Positions 1 through 8,172 of a DNA stretch of 8,783 nt are shown piece after piece. This stretch comes from an uncultured Pedobacter sp. (GTDB lineage: Bacteria; Bacteroidota; Bacteroidia; Sphingobacteriales; Sphingobacteriaceae). The notes under the pieces are model-generated. The model was not told where the DNA came from, made no database searches, and worked only from the letters and a program-made list of their open reading frames with translations. The stretch lies in the NCBI GenBank assembly GCA_946478755.1, contig CAMLDJ010000231.1:1-8783 (forward strand). The letters are read 5' to 3'. The number at the start of each line of letters is the position of its first letter. The first letter of the stretch is position 1. The translations under genes and the position numbers were made by a program.

Positions 1-27
1 TAACCAATAAACCCAACAACCAAATGT
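1..27 (+). other. Short leader upstream of susC-like gene
   Basis: These 27 bases precede the receptor gene. They are A/C-rich (TAACCAATAAACCCAACAAC...) and hold no purine-rich Shine-Dalgarno sequence, which is normal for Bacteroidota. An ATG at 24-26 opens a frame that stops after eight codons (TAG at 48-50), so it is not the gene start. No promoter can be assigned because the upstream DNA lies outside the window. Confidence 0.5.
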
Positions 28-3000
28 ATGAATTTTTACGATCTATTTAGGTCTGGACAATCTGTTCAAAGGCCTAGTCAAATATTGCGTATTATGAAGT
101 TGATTATCATCATCATGACTACACTATTAATGGAGGCAAGCGCTTCAGGATATGCCCAGAAAATAACTTTTTCTCAAAAGGGCAGTTCCGTTAAAACGGT
201 GTTTAAAGAAATTACCAGACAAACCGGGTATCAGGTGATCTGTGACGGAGAGCTGATCAAGGCTGCGGGGCTGGCTGATGTCAGTTTTACAGAGGCTACC
301 TTACAGGAGGTATTTGATGAGTTTTTTCCAAGAAAGGCTATCAAATGGACCATAGCCGATAAGACAGTCATCATCCGGAAAGACAGCAGCCAGGCAGTGA
401 AGGTGCTGCCTGTAGTCGTTAAAAAAACAGATCAGGTAAACCAGTTGAGGGCGATTGCTAAAGAGATCAGGGGCACTGTCCGGGATACGGTTGGCCCTTT
501 GCCAGGAGTATCAATAGCTGTAAAAGGTAAAACACAAATTGGAACCACAACTGATCTGAATGGTAAGTATATCCTGGATGTAGTTGACGAAAGTGCGGTA
601 GTTGTGTTCAGTATGGTAGGTTTTGTTACACAGGAAATTCCTGTACGGGGGAAAAGCGTGATCAACGTAACACTTAAACCTTCCAATAACCAGCTGGAAG
701 AAACCGTTATTGTTGCTTTTGGTAAACAGAAAAAGGAATCGGTTATCGGGTCCATCACGACCATTAACCCCGGTGAGCTAAAAGTGCCTTCTAGTAACCT
801 TACCACTGCCCTTGCAGGACGTTTGGCTGGTGTTATTGCTTATCAGAGAAGCGGGGAGCCCGGAGCAGATAATGCAGAGTTCTTCATCAGGGGAGCAACT
901 ACTTTTGGTTACAAAAAGGATCCATTGATTCTGATTGATGGAATGGAGTATTCTACCCAGGATCTTGCCCAGCTTACCCTGGATGATATTGAAAGTTTCT
1001 CTATCCTAAAAGATGCGTCAGCAAATGCTCTGTATGGAGCAAGGGGAGCTAACGGGATTATCCTGATCACCACCAAACAAGGTAAAGAAGGGAAACCAAA
1101 AATTAATATACGTTATGAGAACTCCATCTCATCGGCAACAAGAAATGTAGAGCTTGCTGATCCGATTACTTATATGCGCCTGCACAATGAGGCATTTATT
1201 ACCCGTCAGCCCAATGTGCCTACTCCGTACTCAAGAAGTAAAATTGACAACACCATAGCAGGAACCAATCCGGTTGTATTCCCGGCGGTAGACTGGCAGG
1301 ATCAGTTGCTGAAAAATAGCACCATGAACCAGCGGGTCAATTTTAACCTGGGTGGGGGTGGTCAGGTGGCTACCTATTATGTTGCCGGAGCCTTAAACCA
1401 GGACAATGGTATCCTGAAAGTGGATAACCGCAATAATTTTAACAGTAATATCGACCTGAAAAAATATAACATCCGTTCTAATGTCGGCTTGAATGTGTCA
1501 AAATCTACCCATGTGGATATCCGTCTGAATGGAAACTTTGAAGATTACAATGGCCCGCTTGATGGCGGTCAGGGCATTTACCGTAAAATTATGCGGACCA
1601 GTCCCGTTCAGTTTCTGCCATATTATCCGGTTGTACCCGGCACCGGTGGCACCGCTAAACACATTATGTTTGGAAATCTGGAGCAGGGACAATACCTGAA
1701 TCCCTATGCCGACATGGTGAAGGGCTATAAAGAATCGGCCAGGTCATTAATGTTGGCCCAGATAGAACTGAAGCAGGACCTGTCCTTTGTCACCCCTGGT
1801 TTGGCGGTTAACGCAATGGGCAATATTAACCGCGAATCCTTCTTTGACCTGCGGCGTCAATATGTTCCTTTCTGGTATTCTGCAGGCAGTTACGACAAGC
1901 TGACAGATGAATATAAATTGACCCCTTTAAATCCTGATTTTGGTACAGATTACCTGAGTTTTGAACCTGGTGACAAGAAAGTTTCGTCTGTGATGCACCT
2001 CCAATCAGCATTTACCTATAATAATACCATCAAACAAAAGCATGCTTTGGGGGCTACTTTGGTGTTATTGCTGGATTCCAAACTTGATGGCAATTCAGAT
2101 CAATTGCAGGAATCGCTGGCTTCGCGTAACCTGGGTATTTCGGGGAGGGCAACTTATAGTTATGACAACCGTTATTTTGCTGAATTTAACTTTGGATATA
2201 ACGGTTCTGAACGTTTTTATGAAACCGAGAGATTTGGGTTTTTCCCTTCTGCAGGTTTAGCCTGGCAGATATCTAACGAGAAGTTCTTCAAGCCTTATAC
2301 AGATGTGATCAGTAAACTGAAGATCCGTGGAAATTATGGGTTGGTAGGTAATGATGCCATCGGCGGCAAAGATGAGCGGTTCTTCTATCTTTCGGAGGTA
2401 GAAATGAATGATGCAGCCAACGGGGCTACCTTTGGTAGTAATGGTGGATATTTCAGACCTGGTATTTCTGTTAGCCGCTATGAGAACAGAGATATAACCT
2501 GGGAAACTGCAGCGAATTCTACTTTTGGACTGGAGCTGGGCCTTTGGAATAAACTGGACATCATAGCTGAATATTTTACCGAGCACAGGTATAACATCTT
2601 GATGGAAAGAAGCTCGATTCCTAAAACCATGGGGTTGCAGGGAAATACACCTAAAGCAAACGTGGGTGAAGCCAATTCCAAATCCTACGAACTACAGCTA
2701 GATTATAACAGCACCGTTGGTAAACACCTGATTTTAGGTGTTCGCGGTAACTTTACTTATGCGAAAAACCGTTATAAAGCTTATGAAGAGCGTGCATATG
2801 ACTATCCATGGATGTATAGGGTAGGCTATTCTACGTCACAAACCTGGGGTTATATTGCCGAACGTCTTTTTGTAGATGATGAGGAAGTAAGGAACTCCCC
2901 CGACCAACGGTTTGGGAATAATCTGACGATGGGTGGTGACATTAAATACAAGGATATTAATGGTGATGGCGTGATTAACGATAACGACCAGGTACCGATA

Positions 3001-3558
3001 GGTTTTCCGACAAGGCCGGAAATCGTATATGGCTTTGGTTTTTCCGCATCCTATAAGGGCTTCGATTTTAATGCTTTTCTTCAAGGTTCAGCACGTTCGT
3101 CTTTCTGGATAGATCCTGAAGCTACTGCTCCTTTCTTACAATATCGGTCGAATTCTAAAGACCTGCTTGGGTACAAGCTTCAAAATCAATTACTGGCTGC
3201 CTACGCAAACGACCACTGGTCTGAGCAAAACCGCAACCTGTATGCATTATGGCCACGTTTGACTTCTTATGAGGTGCAAAATGGCTCTGGTGGATCTTTA
3301 TCCTCGAACAACACCCAATCAAGCACCTGGTTTATGCGCAATGGTTCCTTTCTTAGGATAAAACAAATTGAATTAGGGTATTCACTGCCTAAAAAATGGA
3401 TACAAAAGGTCAAGGTTGACCGCCTACGGATTTATGCAACTGGAAGCAATTTGTTTGCCTTCAGTAAATTCAAATTATGGGATGTGGAAATGGGTGGTGA
3501 AGGATTGGGATATCCTGTACAAAAGGTCTTGAATTTTGGTGTCCAGGTAGGATTTTAA
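28..3558 (+). CDS. SusC/RagA-family TonB-dependent outer membrane receptor with STN domain
   Basis: This is a TonB-dependent outer membrane transporter of the SusC/RagA family. It is expected to import oligosaccharides through a 22-strand barrel closed by the SusD lipoprotein encoded just downstream. The 1176-residue length suits SusC proteins that carry an extra signalling domain. Domains seen, in order: a cytoplasmic leader of about 20 residues starting MNFY; a hydrophobic signal segment at about 22-38 ending near SASGYAQ; an STN (secretin/TonB short N-terminal) domain at about 46-117; a carboxypeptidase-D regulatory-like beta-sandwich at about 147-218; and a plug at about 232-350 with FFIRGA at 285-290 and the SusC signature YGARGANGIILITTKQGK at 336-353. 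The barrel follows and ends in a terminal Phe (VGF), the usual outer-membrane assembly signal. A DxNxDG calcium-loop-like motif lies at about 976-981. ATG 28 is chosen because the MNFY leader is typical of this subclass. The STN domain implies control through a FecR/ECF-sigma pair, which is not in the window. Confidence 0.96.
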   Translation: MNFYDLFRSGQSVQRPSQILRIMKLIIIIMTTLLMEASASGYAQKITFSQKGSSVKTVFKEITRQTGYQVICDGELIKAAGLADVSFTEATLQEVFDEFFPRKAIKWTIADKTVIIRKDSSQAVKVLPVVVKKTDQVNQLRAIAKEIRGTVRDTVGPLPGVSIAVKGKTQIGTTTDLNGKYILDVVDESAVVVFSMVGFVTQEIPVRGKSVINVTLKPSNNQLEETVIVAFGKQKKESVIGSITTINPGELKVPSSNLTTALAGRLAGVIAYQRSGEPGADNAEFFIRGATTFGYKKDPLILIDGMEYSTQDLAQLTLDDIESFSILKDASANALYGARGANGIILITTKQGKEGKPKINIRYENSISSATRNVELADPITYMRLHNEAFITRQPNVPTPYSRSKIDNTIAGTNPVVFPAVDWQDQLLKNSTMNQRVNFNLGGGGQVATYYVAGALNQDNGILKVDNRNNFNSNIDLKKYNIRSNVGLNVSKSTHVDIRLNGNFEDYNGPLDGGQGIYRKIMRTSPVQFLPYYPVVPGTGGTAKHIMFGNLEQGQYLNPYADMVKGYKESARSLMLAQIELKQDLSFVTPGLAVNAMGNINRESFFDLRRQYVPFWYSAGSYDKLTDEYKLTPLNPDFGTDYLSFEPGDKKVSSVMHLQSAFTYNNTIKQKHALGATLVLLLDSKLDGNSDQLQESLASRNLGISGRATYSYDNRYFAEFNFGYNGSERFYETERFGFFPSAGLAWQISNEKFFKPYTDVISKLKIRGNYGLVGNDAIGGKDERFFYLSEVEMNDAANGATFGSNGGYFRPGISVSRYENRDITWETAANSTFGLELGLWNKLDIIAEYFTEHRYNILMERSSIPKTMGLQGNTPKANVGEANSKSYELQLDYNSTVGKHLILGVRGNFTYAKNRYKAYEERAYDYPWMYRVGYSTSQTWGYIAERLFVDDEEVRNSPDQRFGNNLTMGGDIKYKDINGDGVINDNDQVPIGFPTRPEIVYGFGFSASYKGFDFNAFLQGSARSSFWIDPEATAPFLQYRSNSKDLLGYKLQNQLLAAYANDHWSEQNRNLYALWPRLTSYEVQNGSGGSLSSNNTQSSTWFMRNGSFLRIKQIELGYSLPKKWIQKVKVDRLRIYATGSNLFAFSKFKLWDVEMGGEGLGYPVQKVLNFGVQVGF

Positions 3559-3573
3559 TAAGAAATGATTATG
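3556..3573 (+). other. susC-susD junction with two possible susD starts
   Basis: The receptor gene stops at 3556-3558. Two in-frame ATGs follow, at 3565 (MIMKKIN...) and 3571 (MKKIN...). The intervening bases are A-rich with no strong Shine-Dalgarno sequence. Starting at 3571 gives the MKK opening typical of Bacteroidota lipoprotein signal peptides, while 3565 is the longer frame. The mature lipoprotein is the same either way. The 6-12 nt spacing fits co-transcription and probably translational coupling. Confidence 0.6.
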
Positions 3574-5499
3574 AAAAAAATTAATATCATATTGCTCATC
3601 ACTGTTATCTGCACTTTCTTGTCCTGCAAAAAGTTCCTGGATGTGGTTCCTGACAATGTCGCGACTATAGATTATGCCTTTAACCTGCGCTCATCTGCAG
3701 AAAAGTATTTATTTACCTGTTATTCATATATGCCTGATGATGGTCATTTCAATACCAATCCGGGTTTTTCTGCCGGAGATGAAATTTGGCATGATGTTCC
3801 ACCGGTCGATGTATCTACAAATTTTTATAGCATTGCATTGGGGCTTCAAAATGTAGCTGATCCTTTCGGAAATTTCTGGAGCGGTGACAGAGGAGGCAAG
3901 CCGTTGTTTCGTGGGATAAGAGACTGTAACATCTTTTTGGAGAACATCAATAAAGTAGAAGAGATGAACACCTGGGAGAAAGAACGCTGGAGTGCTGAAG
4001 TTAAATTTTTAAAAGCCTATTATCATTTTTATCTTTTAAGGATGTACGGGCCTATTCCTTTGATTAAGGAAAATTTGCCTATTGCATCTTCTCCCGAGCA
4101 AGTCCAGGTTCGACGCGCCCCGGTAGATAGCTGCGTAAATTATATCGTTAAGTTATTAGATGAGGCTTTCGAAAATCCTAACCTGCCCGATAATCTTTCC
4201 GGAGTAGAAGGATCAGAACTAGGAAGGATAACCAAATCTATAGTATTGGCTTTAAAGGCTAAAGTATTAATTACAGCGGCCAGCCCCTTATTTAATGGTA
4301 ATCCCGAATATGCTTCGTTTAAAGATAAACAGGGACTGCAATTGTTTAATCCCTCGTTTGATGTCGATAAGTGGCAACGTGCAGCTGATGCCACTAAAGC
4401 AGCCATAGACTTTTTTCAAGCGCAAGGTGGCATGTTAAATACGACAGCAGGTCTTACAACGTATATCATAAATGACACCATCAGGACGGAACTACAGTTT
4501 CGAACTGCCCTTACTCAACGGGAAACAAATCTGGAGGTCATCTGGCCAAATACCAATAGCAGAGCCGATGTAAACATGCAGCGTTGGTCTATGCCAATCA
4601 TTGCAACAGGAGCTACCAGTGGTTCAGGACCTAAAGGCATATTGTCGCCTACCTTAAAAATGGCAGAAATGTTCTATACCAATCACGGATTGCCAATTAA
4701 TAGCGATAAGAACTGGGATTATGCTGGGCGTTATGAACTTAAGACAGCCGGCGAAGACGATCGTTTTTATATCAAAGAGGATTCAAATACTGTAAAATTA
4801 CATTTTAACCGTGAACCCCGTTTCTATGCGAGTATTGGATTTGACCGGGGCATCTGGTTTGGCAACTGGGTAAACAATTACGATGTAACCAAGCCACTCA
4901 ATTTTGTACAAGCCAGGGCCTCGGAAATCTCCGCTCGTCAGGGGATCAGTAATTACTCTACTACTGGCTACTGGATAAAAAAATTGGTAAATATAGAAAC
5001 CTTTGGTGCCGCTGATGGAAATATCGTCAATAATACAGTTGTTTATCCTTGGCCTGAATTCAGGTTATCTGATCTTTACCTGTTATATGCAGAGGCTTTG
5101 AACGAGATAAACGGTTATAGCCCGGCTACAACCGAATATATAAATCTGGTAAGGGCCCGTGCAGGAGTGCCTTCAGTAGAAGAAGCCTGGGATCAGTTTT
5201 CTACAGAGCCTGGTTACTACAACAGTAAAGTCAATTTGAGGAAGATTATTCACCAGGAACGTGCCATAGAGCTGGCGTTTGAAGGACAACGTTTTTGGGA
5301 TTTACGCAGATGGAAGGAAGCACACAAGGATTTAAATCAGCCGGTAAGGGGCTGGGATATCAACCAAAAAAGTGCTAACTCCTACTATAGGCCGGTACTT
5401 CTTTTTAATCAGCATTTCACCATGAAAGAATATTTATGGCCTATCGAACTCGCTGAAATACAGACCAACAAAAATCTTGTTCAGAATCCAGGATGGTAG
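3565..5499 (+). CDS. SusD/RagB-family surface glycan-binding lipoprotein
   Basis: This is a SusD/RagB-family outer membrane lipoprotein, expected to sit on the outside of the cell as the hinged lid of the SusC barrel and to bind the glycan. The signal peptide ends in a lipobox, FLSC, with the acylated cysteine at residue 21. The N-terminal SusD-like region is marked by AEVKFLKAYYHFYLLRMYG at 144-162, the family's AE.RFLRAYYYF pattern within TPR-type helices. The C-terminal RagB/SusD region shows FRLSDLYLLYAEALNE (499-514), the following NLVRARAG helix, QERAIELAFEGQRFWDLRRW (564-583), and an end at LVQNPGW. All these blocks are intact, so the gene looks functional. At 644 residues it is towards the long end for the family, and the extra length probably lies in loops around the binding face. 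It follows the receptor gene by 6 nt, the standard susCD pairing. The specific ligand cannot be deduced from sequence alone. Confidence 0.96.
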   Translation: MIMKKINIILLITVICTFLSCKKFLDVVPDNVATIDYAFNLRSSAEKYLFTCYSYMPDDGHFNTNPGFSAGDEIWHDVPPVDVSTNFYSIALGLQNVADPFGNFWSGDRGGKPLFRGIRDCNIFLENINKVEEMNTWEKERWSAEVKFLKAYYHFYLLRMYGPIPLIKENLPIASSPEQVQVRRAPVDSCVNYIVKLLDEAFENPNLPDNLSGVEGSELGRITKSIVLALKAKVLITAASPLFNGNPEYASFKDKQGLQLFNPSFDVDKWQRAADATKAAIDFFQAQGGMLNTTAGLTTYIINDTIRTELQFRTALTQRETNLEVIWPNTNSRADVNMQRWSMPIIATGATSGSGPKGILSPTLKMAEMFYTNHGLPINSDKNWDYAGRYELKTAGEDDRFYIKEDSNTVKLHFNREPRFYASIGFDRGIWFGNWVNNYDVTKPLNFVQARASEISARQGISNYSTTGYWIKKLVNIETFGAADGNIVNNTVVYPWPEFRLSDLYLLYAEALNEINGYSPATTEYINLVRARAGVPSVEEAWDQFSTEPGYYNSKVNLRKIIHQERAIELAFEGQRFWDLRRWKEAHKDLNQPVRGWDINQKSANSYYRPVLLFNQHFTMKEYLWPIELAEIQTNKNLVQNPGW

Positions 5500-5527
5500 T
5501 TAATTATTGATCCAAGAAAAATAGAAA

Positions 5528-6784
5528 ATGAAAAAGTTAAGACATTTATTTTTACTGATTACGCTGATCTCTATAGCGGCTTATTCCTGTAAAGAAGAAC
5601 ATCTGCAGCCCATTTACGGCGGCTCGGGTGCTCCTAAACCCATTACTAATACCTCTGTCGAGAATATTCCTGGTGGAGCCATTATTTCTTATACCTTACC
5701 AGATAACCCCAATCTATTATATGTAAAAGCTGAATATGAGCGGAATGGTAAAATGGTGGTCTCAAAATCGTCCTTCTATAAAAAATCAATACTTATTGAA
5801 GGGCTGGGCGATACCAATCCACGGGGCGTGAAACTGTATGCGGTAAGCAGTTCGGAAGAAAGTTCAAATCCTGTAACCGTTAACATTAATCCGCTTTCAC
5901 CACCAATATTTGGTATACTCGGATCTTTAGTTATCAGGGAGTCTTTCGGAGGGATGAATGTTAAGTTTGAAAATAGCGAGTCTAAAGCGGAAAGACCCTA
6001 TAATGTGGTTATAGGCGTTGTGGTATGGGATGAAAAATTAAACGAATGGAAAGATGTTGATGCTTATTATACAGGGCTCAATGAAGGTGCCTTTTCTGTA
6101 CGCGGACTGGACGCTGTAAAGCGCAAATTTGGTTTTTTTGTCAAAGATACCTGGGATAACAAAAGCGATACCCTTGAGCAGGAGCTAACGCCTATTTATG
6201 AAGAGGAGATTGATGGTTCAGGCGAAAAGATTGCCTATATGTCGAATAAACTTCCTATTCCTCAGGTTGCTCCCCTACCACTTGATGGCTCAGCGATCGT
6301 CAATCCCGGCAACCTGGGCTCATGGCCATTTACGGCTTTGTTTGATGGTGTAATTGGTAACAATGGCTTCCACTCTAATGAAAAAAATCCCCTGCCAGCC
6401 TGGTATCCAATGGACCTGAAGCGGACTGTCCGCCTGAGCCGTTATAAAATATGGCAAAGGATGCACGACAACAACCAGACTTATTTTTACAGTCATGGAA
6501 ATCCACATGAATGGGAAATATGGGGTACCAATACGCCAAATGATGTAAACAGCTGGGTGCGGCTTGATCATAGAATTATGGTAAAACCTTCAGGTTTACC
6601 GGTTGGACAGGTATCTAATGATGATGTGGAAATTGCCCGTGCCGGACATGAATATGAATTCCCGATTGATATCCCTGCAGTTAGGTATATAGCCTGGAAG
6701 AATATCGACAGCTGGGCCTCTATACGAGGAACAACAGGATTTCTGCATATGTCTGAGTTAAAACTTTGGGGTCAAGTACAATAA
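5528..6784 (+). CDS. DUF4959/DUF5126/DUF5000-type PUL lipoprotein, putative surface glycan-binding protein
   Basis: This 418-residue lipoprotein has the composition and layout of the DUF4959-DUF5126-DUF5000 proteins often encoded beside susCD. The signal peptide ends AAYSC with the lipid-bearing cysteine at 21, followed by KEE, an acidic stretch that fits a Bacteroidota surface-export signal. Residues about 25-124 look like a first beta-sandwich (GGAIISYTLPDN, then LLYVKAEYERNG). Residues about 125-230 form a second (PPIFGILGSLVIRESFGG, then KDTWDNKSDTLE). The C-terminal 150 residues look like a galactose-binding-fold module: ALFDGVIGNNGFHS at 270-283 is the discoidin-like 'DG' segment, PMDLKRTVRLSRYKIWQR follows, and the end is MSELKLWG. 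There are no glycosidase motifs, so binding rather than catalysis is likely. The gene starts 28 nt after the susD-like gene behind an A-rich leader and is probably in the same transcript. The family assignment is from remembered patterns; the binding role is inferred from position and fold. Confidence 0.85.
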   Translation: MKKLRHLFLLITLISIAAYSCKEEHLQPIYGGSGAPKPITNTSVENIPGGAIISYTLPDNPNLLYVKAEYERNGKMVVSKSSFYKKSILIEGLGDTNPRGVKLYAVSSSEESSNPVTVNINPLSPPIFGILGSLVIRESFGGMNVKFENSESKAERPYNVVIGVVVWDEKLNEWKDVDAYYTGLNEGAFSVRGLDAVKRKFGFFVKDTWDNKSDTLEQELTPIYEEEIDGSGEKIAYMSNKLPIPQVAPLPLDGSAIVNPGNLGSWPFTALFDGVIGNNGFHSNEKNPLPAWYPMDLKRTVRLSRYKIWQRMHDNNQTYFYSHGNPHEWEIWGTNTPNDVNSWVRLDHRIMVKPSGLPVGQVSNDDVEIARAGHEYEFPIDIPAVRYIAWKNIDSWASIRGTTGFLHMSELKLWGQVQ

Positions 6785-6801
6785 ATTAATGTAAAACTTA
6801 G

Positions 6802-8067
6802 ATGAAAAAGACTATGTATATCAAACAGAACATCTGGAACTTCTTTTGCCTCCTCCTGGCAGGCTTGTGCCTTGCTTCCTGTGAGAAAATGGATGCTACC
6901 TATAAAGACTTCCTGGATAAGGGGCCGACCGTTTACAACGGTAAACCTGATAACCTGCAGACTTTTTCCGGAAACAACCGGATCAGCTTAAAATGGTATA
7001 TCATTTCGGATCCAAAAATAACCAGTGCAAAAGTATTCTGGAACAACCCGATACAAATTGAAGGTGATCCCGTTATTCCAGGACAGAGGCCCGGAGGATT
7101 AGACTCCCTGGTAATACCAATACAACGGGGTCCGGGTACGGATTCTGTATTTGTGACCGTCGACCGGCTTAAAGAAGGTGTATATACCTTTTCTGTTTCC
7201 ATGTTTGACAATGAAGGACATGCTTCTATCAAGACCGAGGTCATTGGCGATGTTTACGGCAACACTTATCAGGGCACTATCAGTAACAGGCCCACTGATG
7301 TACCTGCGCTGGACACTATAGGTGCCAAGAGCGATTTATACATCCCCTGGTATGGTATCGCTGCTCAGGCGGTTAAAATAGAGATGAAGTATACCAATAG
7401 CTCAAATGTTGAAAAAACCAAAGAGGTAAGACAAATACTCAATTCACGTGGAGAAAGGGTCTGGCAGGAAAGAGATACCATCGTTAATTTCAAGGAAGGT
7501 ACGAAGTTAAGGTACAGAACAGCTTATTTACCTGAACCTAAAGCAATTGATACTTTTTTTACCGATTATGTGGAAGTAGATGTGAAATACTATGTTCCTC
7601 CTGTACCTCCGCCAACGGATGAAAACCTAGCCTTAAGTAAAAAGGTAACGACAAGCAGTTCAGGAGGCACAGCGCTTACAGATGGAGATCGTTCAAACGC
7701 TACCAAATGGCAGCCAAGCAGCGGAGAACGGGCCGATTTGAATGTCTGGTTCTATGTTGATCTTGGATCCGTGAGGGATTTCAATACAACCCAGACCTAT
7801 TTCATTAAAGATCCAGGCAAAATAACCTATTACGAGGTTTTGACAACCGAAGAAAGTACTGTAAAAGAGGGTACAACAAAGTGGAAAAGAGCTTATATTA
7901 AGTTTGGTGCACCTGACGACGAGGATGTATTTGTTTCTATGAATTCGGATAGTACCGCCTTGGTTAACCTGAAAGCAAGATTTATAAAAATCAATATCGG
8001 GTTAAGGGATGAGGGAACAAACATCAACATTTCCGAAATTGAAGTCTATAAGAAAGATAAATTATAA
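6802..8067 (+). CDS. DUF4998-type lipoprotein with C-terminal F5/8 type C (discoidin/CBM32-like) domain
   Basis: This 421-residue lipoprotein is probably a second surface glycan-binding protein of the locus. The signal peptide ends LASC with the acylated cysteine at 27, followed by EKMD. The segment after it (DATYKDFLDKGPTVYNGKP, then RISLKWYIISDPKITSAKVFWNN) matches my recollection of DUF4998 proteins, and the region up to about 262 looks like two beta-sandwich repeats. A proline-rich linker, YVPPVPPPTDE (264-274), leads into an F5/8 type C module at about 275-418. That module shows the classic start NLALSKKVTTSS, the ALTDGDRSNATKW segment (291-303), WFYVDLGS (316-323), and the closing ISEIEVYKK (410-418). 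Such modules often bind galactose-type sugars in bacterial carbohydrate-binding proteins. The gene starts 17 nt after the preceding gene and its end is followed by a hairpin, so it is probably the last gene of the susCD transcript. ATG 6802 gives a normal lipoprotein signal peptide; a second ATG four codons later is possible. Confidence 0.86.
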   Translation: MKKTMYIKQNIWNFFCLLLAGLCLASCEKMDATYKDFLDKGPTVYNGKPDNLQTFSGNNRISLKWYIISDPKITSAKVFWNNPIQIEGDPVIPGQRPGGLDSLVIPIQRGPGTDSVFVTVDRLKEGVYTFSVSMFDNEGHASIKTEVIGDVYGNTYQGTISNRPTDVPALDTIGAKSDLYIPWYGIAAQAVKIEMKYTNSSNVEKTKEVRQILNSRGERVWQERDTIVNFKEGTKLRYRTAYLPEPKAIDTFFTDYVEVDVKYYVPPVPPPTDENLALSKKVTTSSSGGTALTDGDRSNATKWQPSSGERADLNVWFYVDLGSVRDFNTTQTYFIKDPGKITYYEVLTTEESTVKEGTTKWKRAYIKFGAPDDEDVFVSMNSDSTALVNLKARFIKINIGLRDEGTNINISEIEVYKKDKL

Positions 8068-8108
8068 TTTTCTTAATGTCGTTCTCGATGCACTCGATTA
8101 AATGTTTA

Positions 8109-8142
8109 AAAGACCTGTAGGAACGGCATCCTACGGGTCTTT
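8109..8142 (+). terminator. Hairpin terminator after the binding-protein operon
   Basis: The left arm AAAGACCTGTAGGA (8109-8122) and right arm TCCTACGGGTCTTT (8129-8142) pair over 14 bp with a single T-G wobble, around the 6-base loop ACGGCA. The arms carry AAA and TTT at the base, so it could act from either strand, but there is no long T-run after the stem and termination may be incomplete. It lies 41 nt after the DUF4998-type gene and 30 nt before the GH27 start, so it is placed either to end the first transcript or to reduce read-through into the enzyme gene. Confidence 0.75.
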
Positions 8143-8172
8143 AATGATCGGCAGTAAAAGCACCACACCATA

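Noticed and set aside
432..806. Open frame on the - strand, 124 codons
   Set aside because: It lies entirely antisense to the carboxypeptidase-D-like and plug region of the receptor gene, has no recognisable domain or start context, and the + strand frame encodes clearly conserved motifs.
1639..1653. GGCACC-GGT-GGCACC repeat with a palindromic centre
   Set aside because: It encodes Gly-Thr-Gly-Gly-Thr inside the receptor frame and is explained by codon use in a loop; no copies were noticed elsewhere.
2257..2586. Open frame on the - strand, 109 codons, overlapping another at 2478-2681
   Set aside because: Both are antisense to the conserved barrel of the receptor and overlap each other; their translations have no recognisable family features.
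8084..8098. Short direct repeat CTCGAT separated by three bases, as a possible operator
   Set aside because: Six-base repeats arise easily by chance, the site is not next to any identifiable promoter, and no regulator is visible in the window.
8068..8108. A promoter for the GH27 gene before the hairpin
   Set aside because: The T/A-rich stretch has no exact TAnnTTTG box with a properly spaced TTTG element, so a promoter cannot be supported by sequence.
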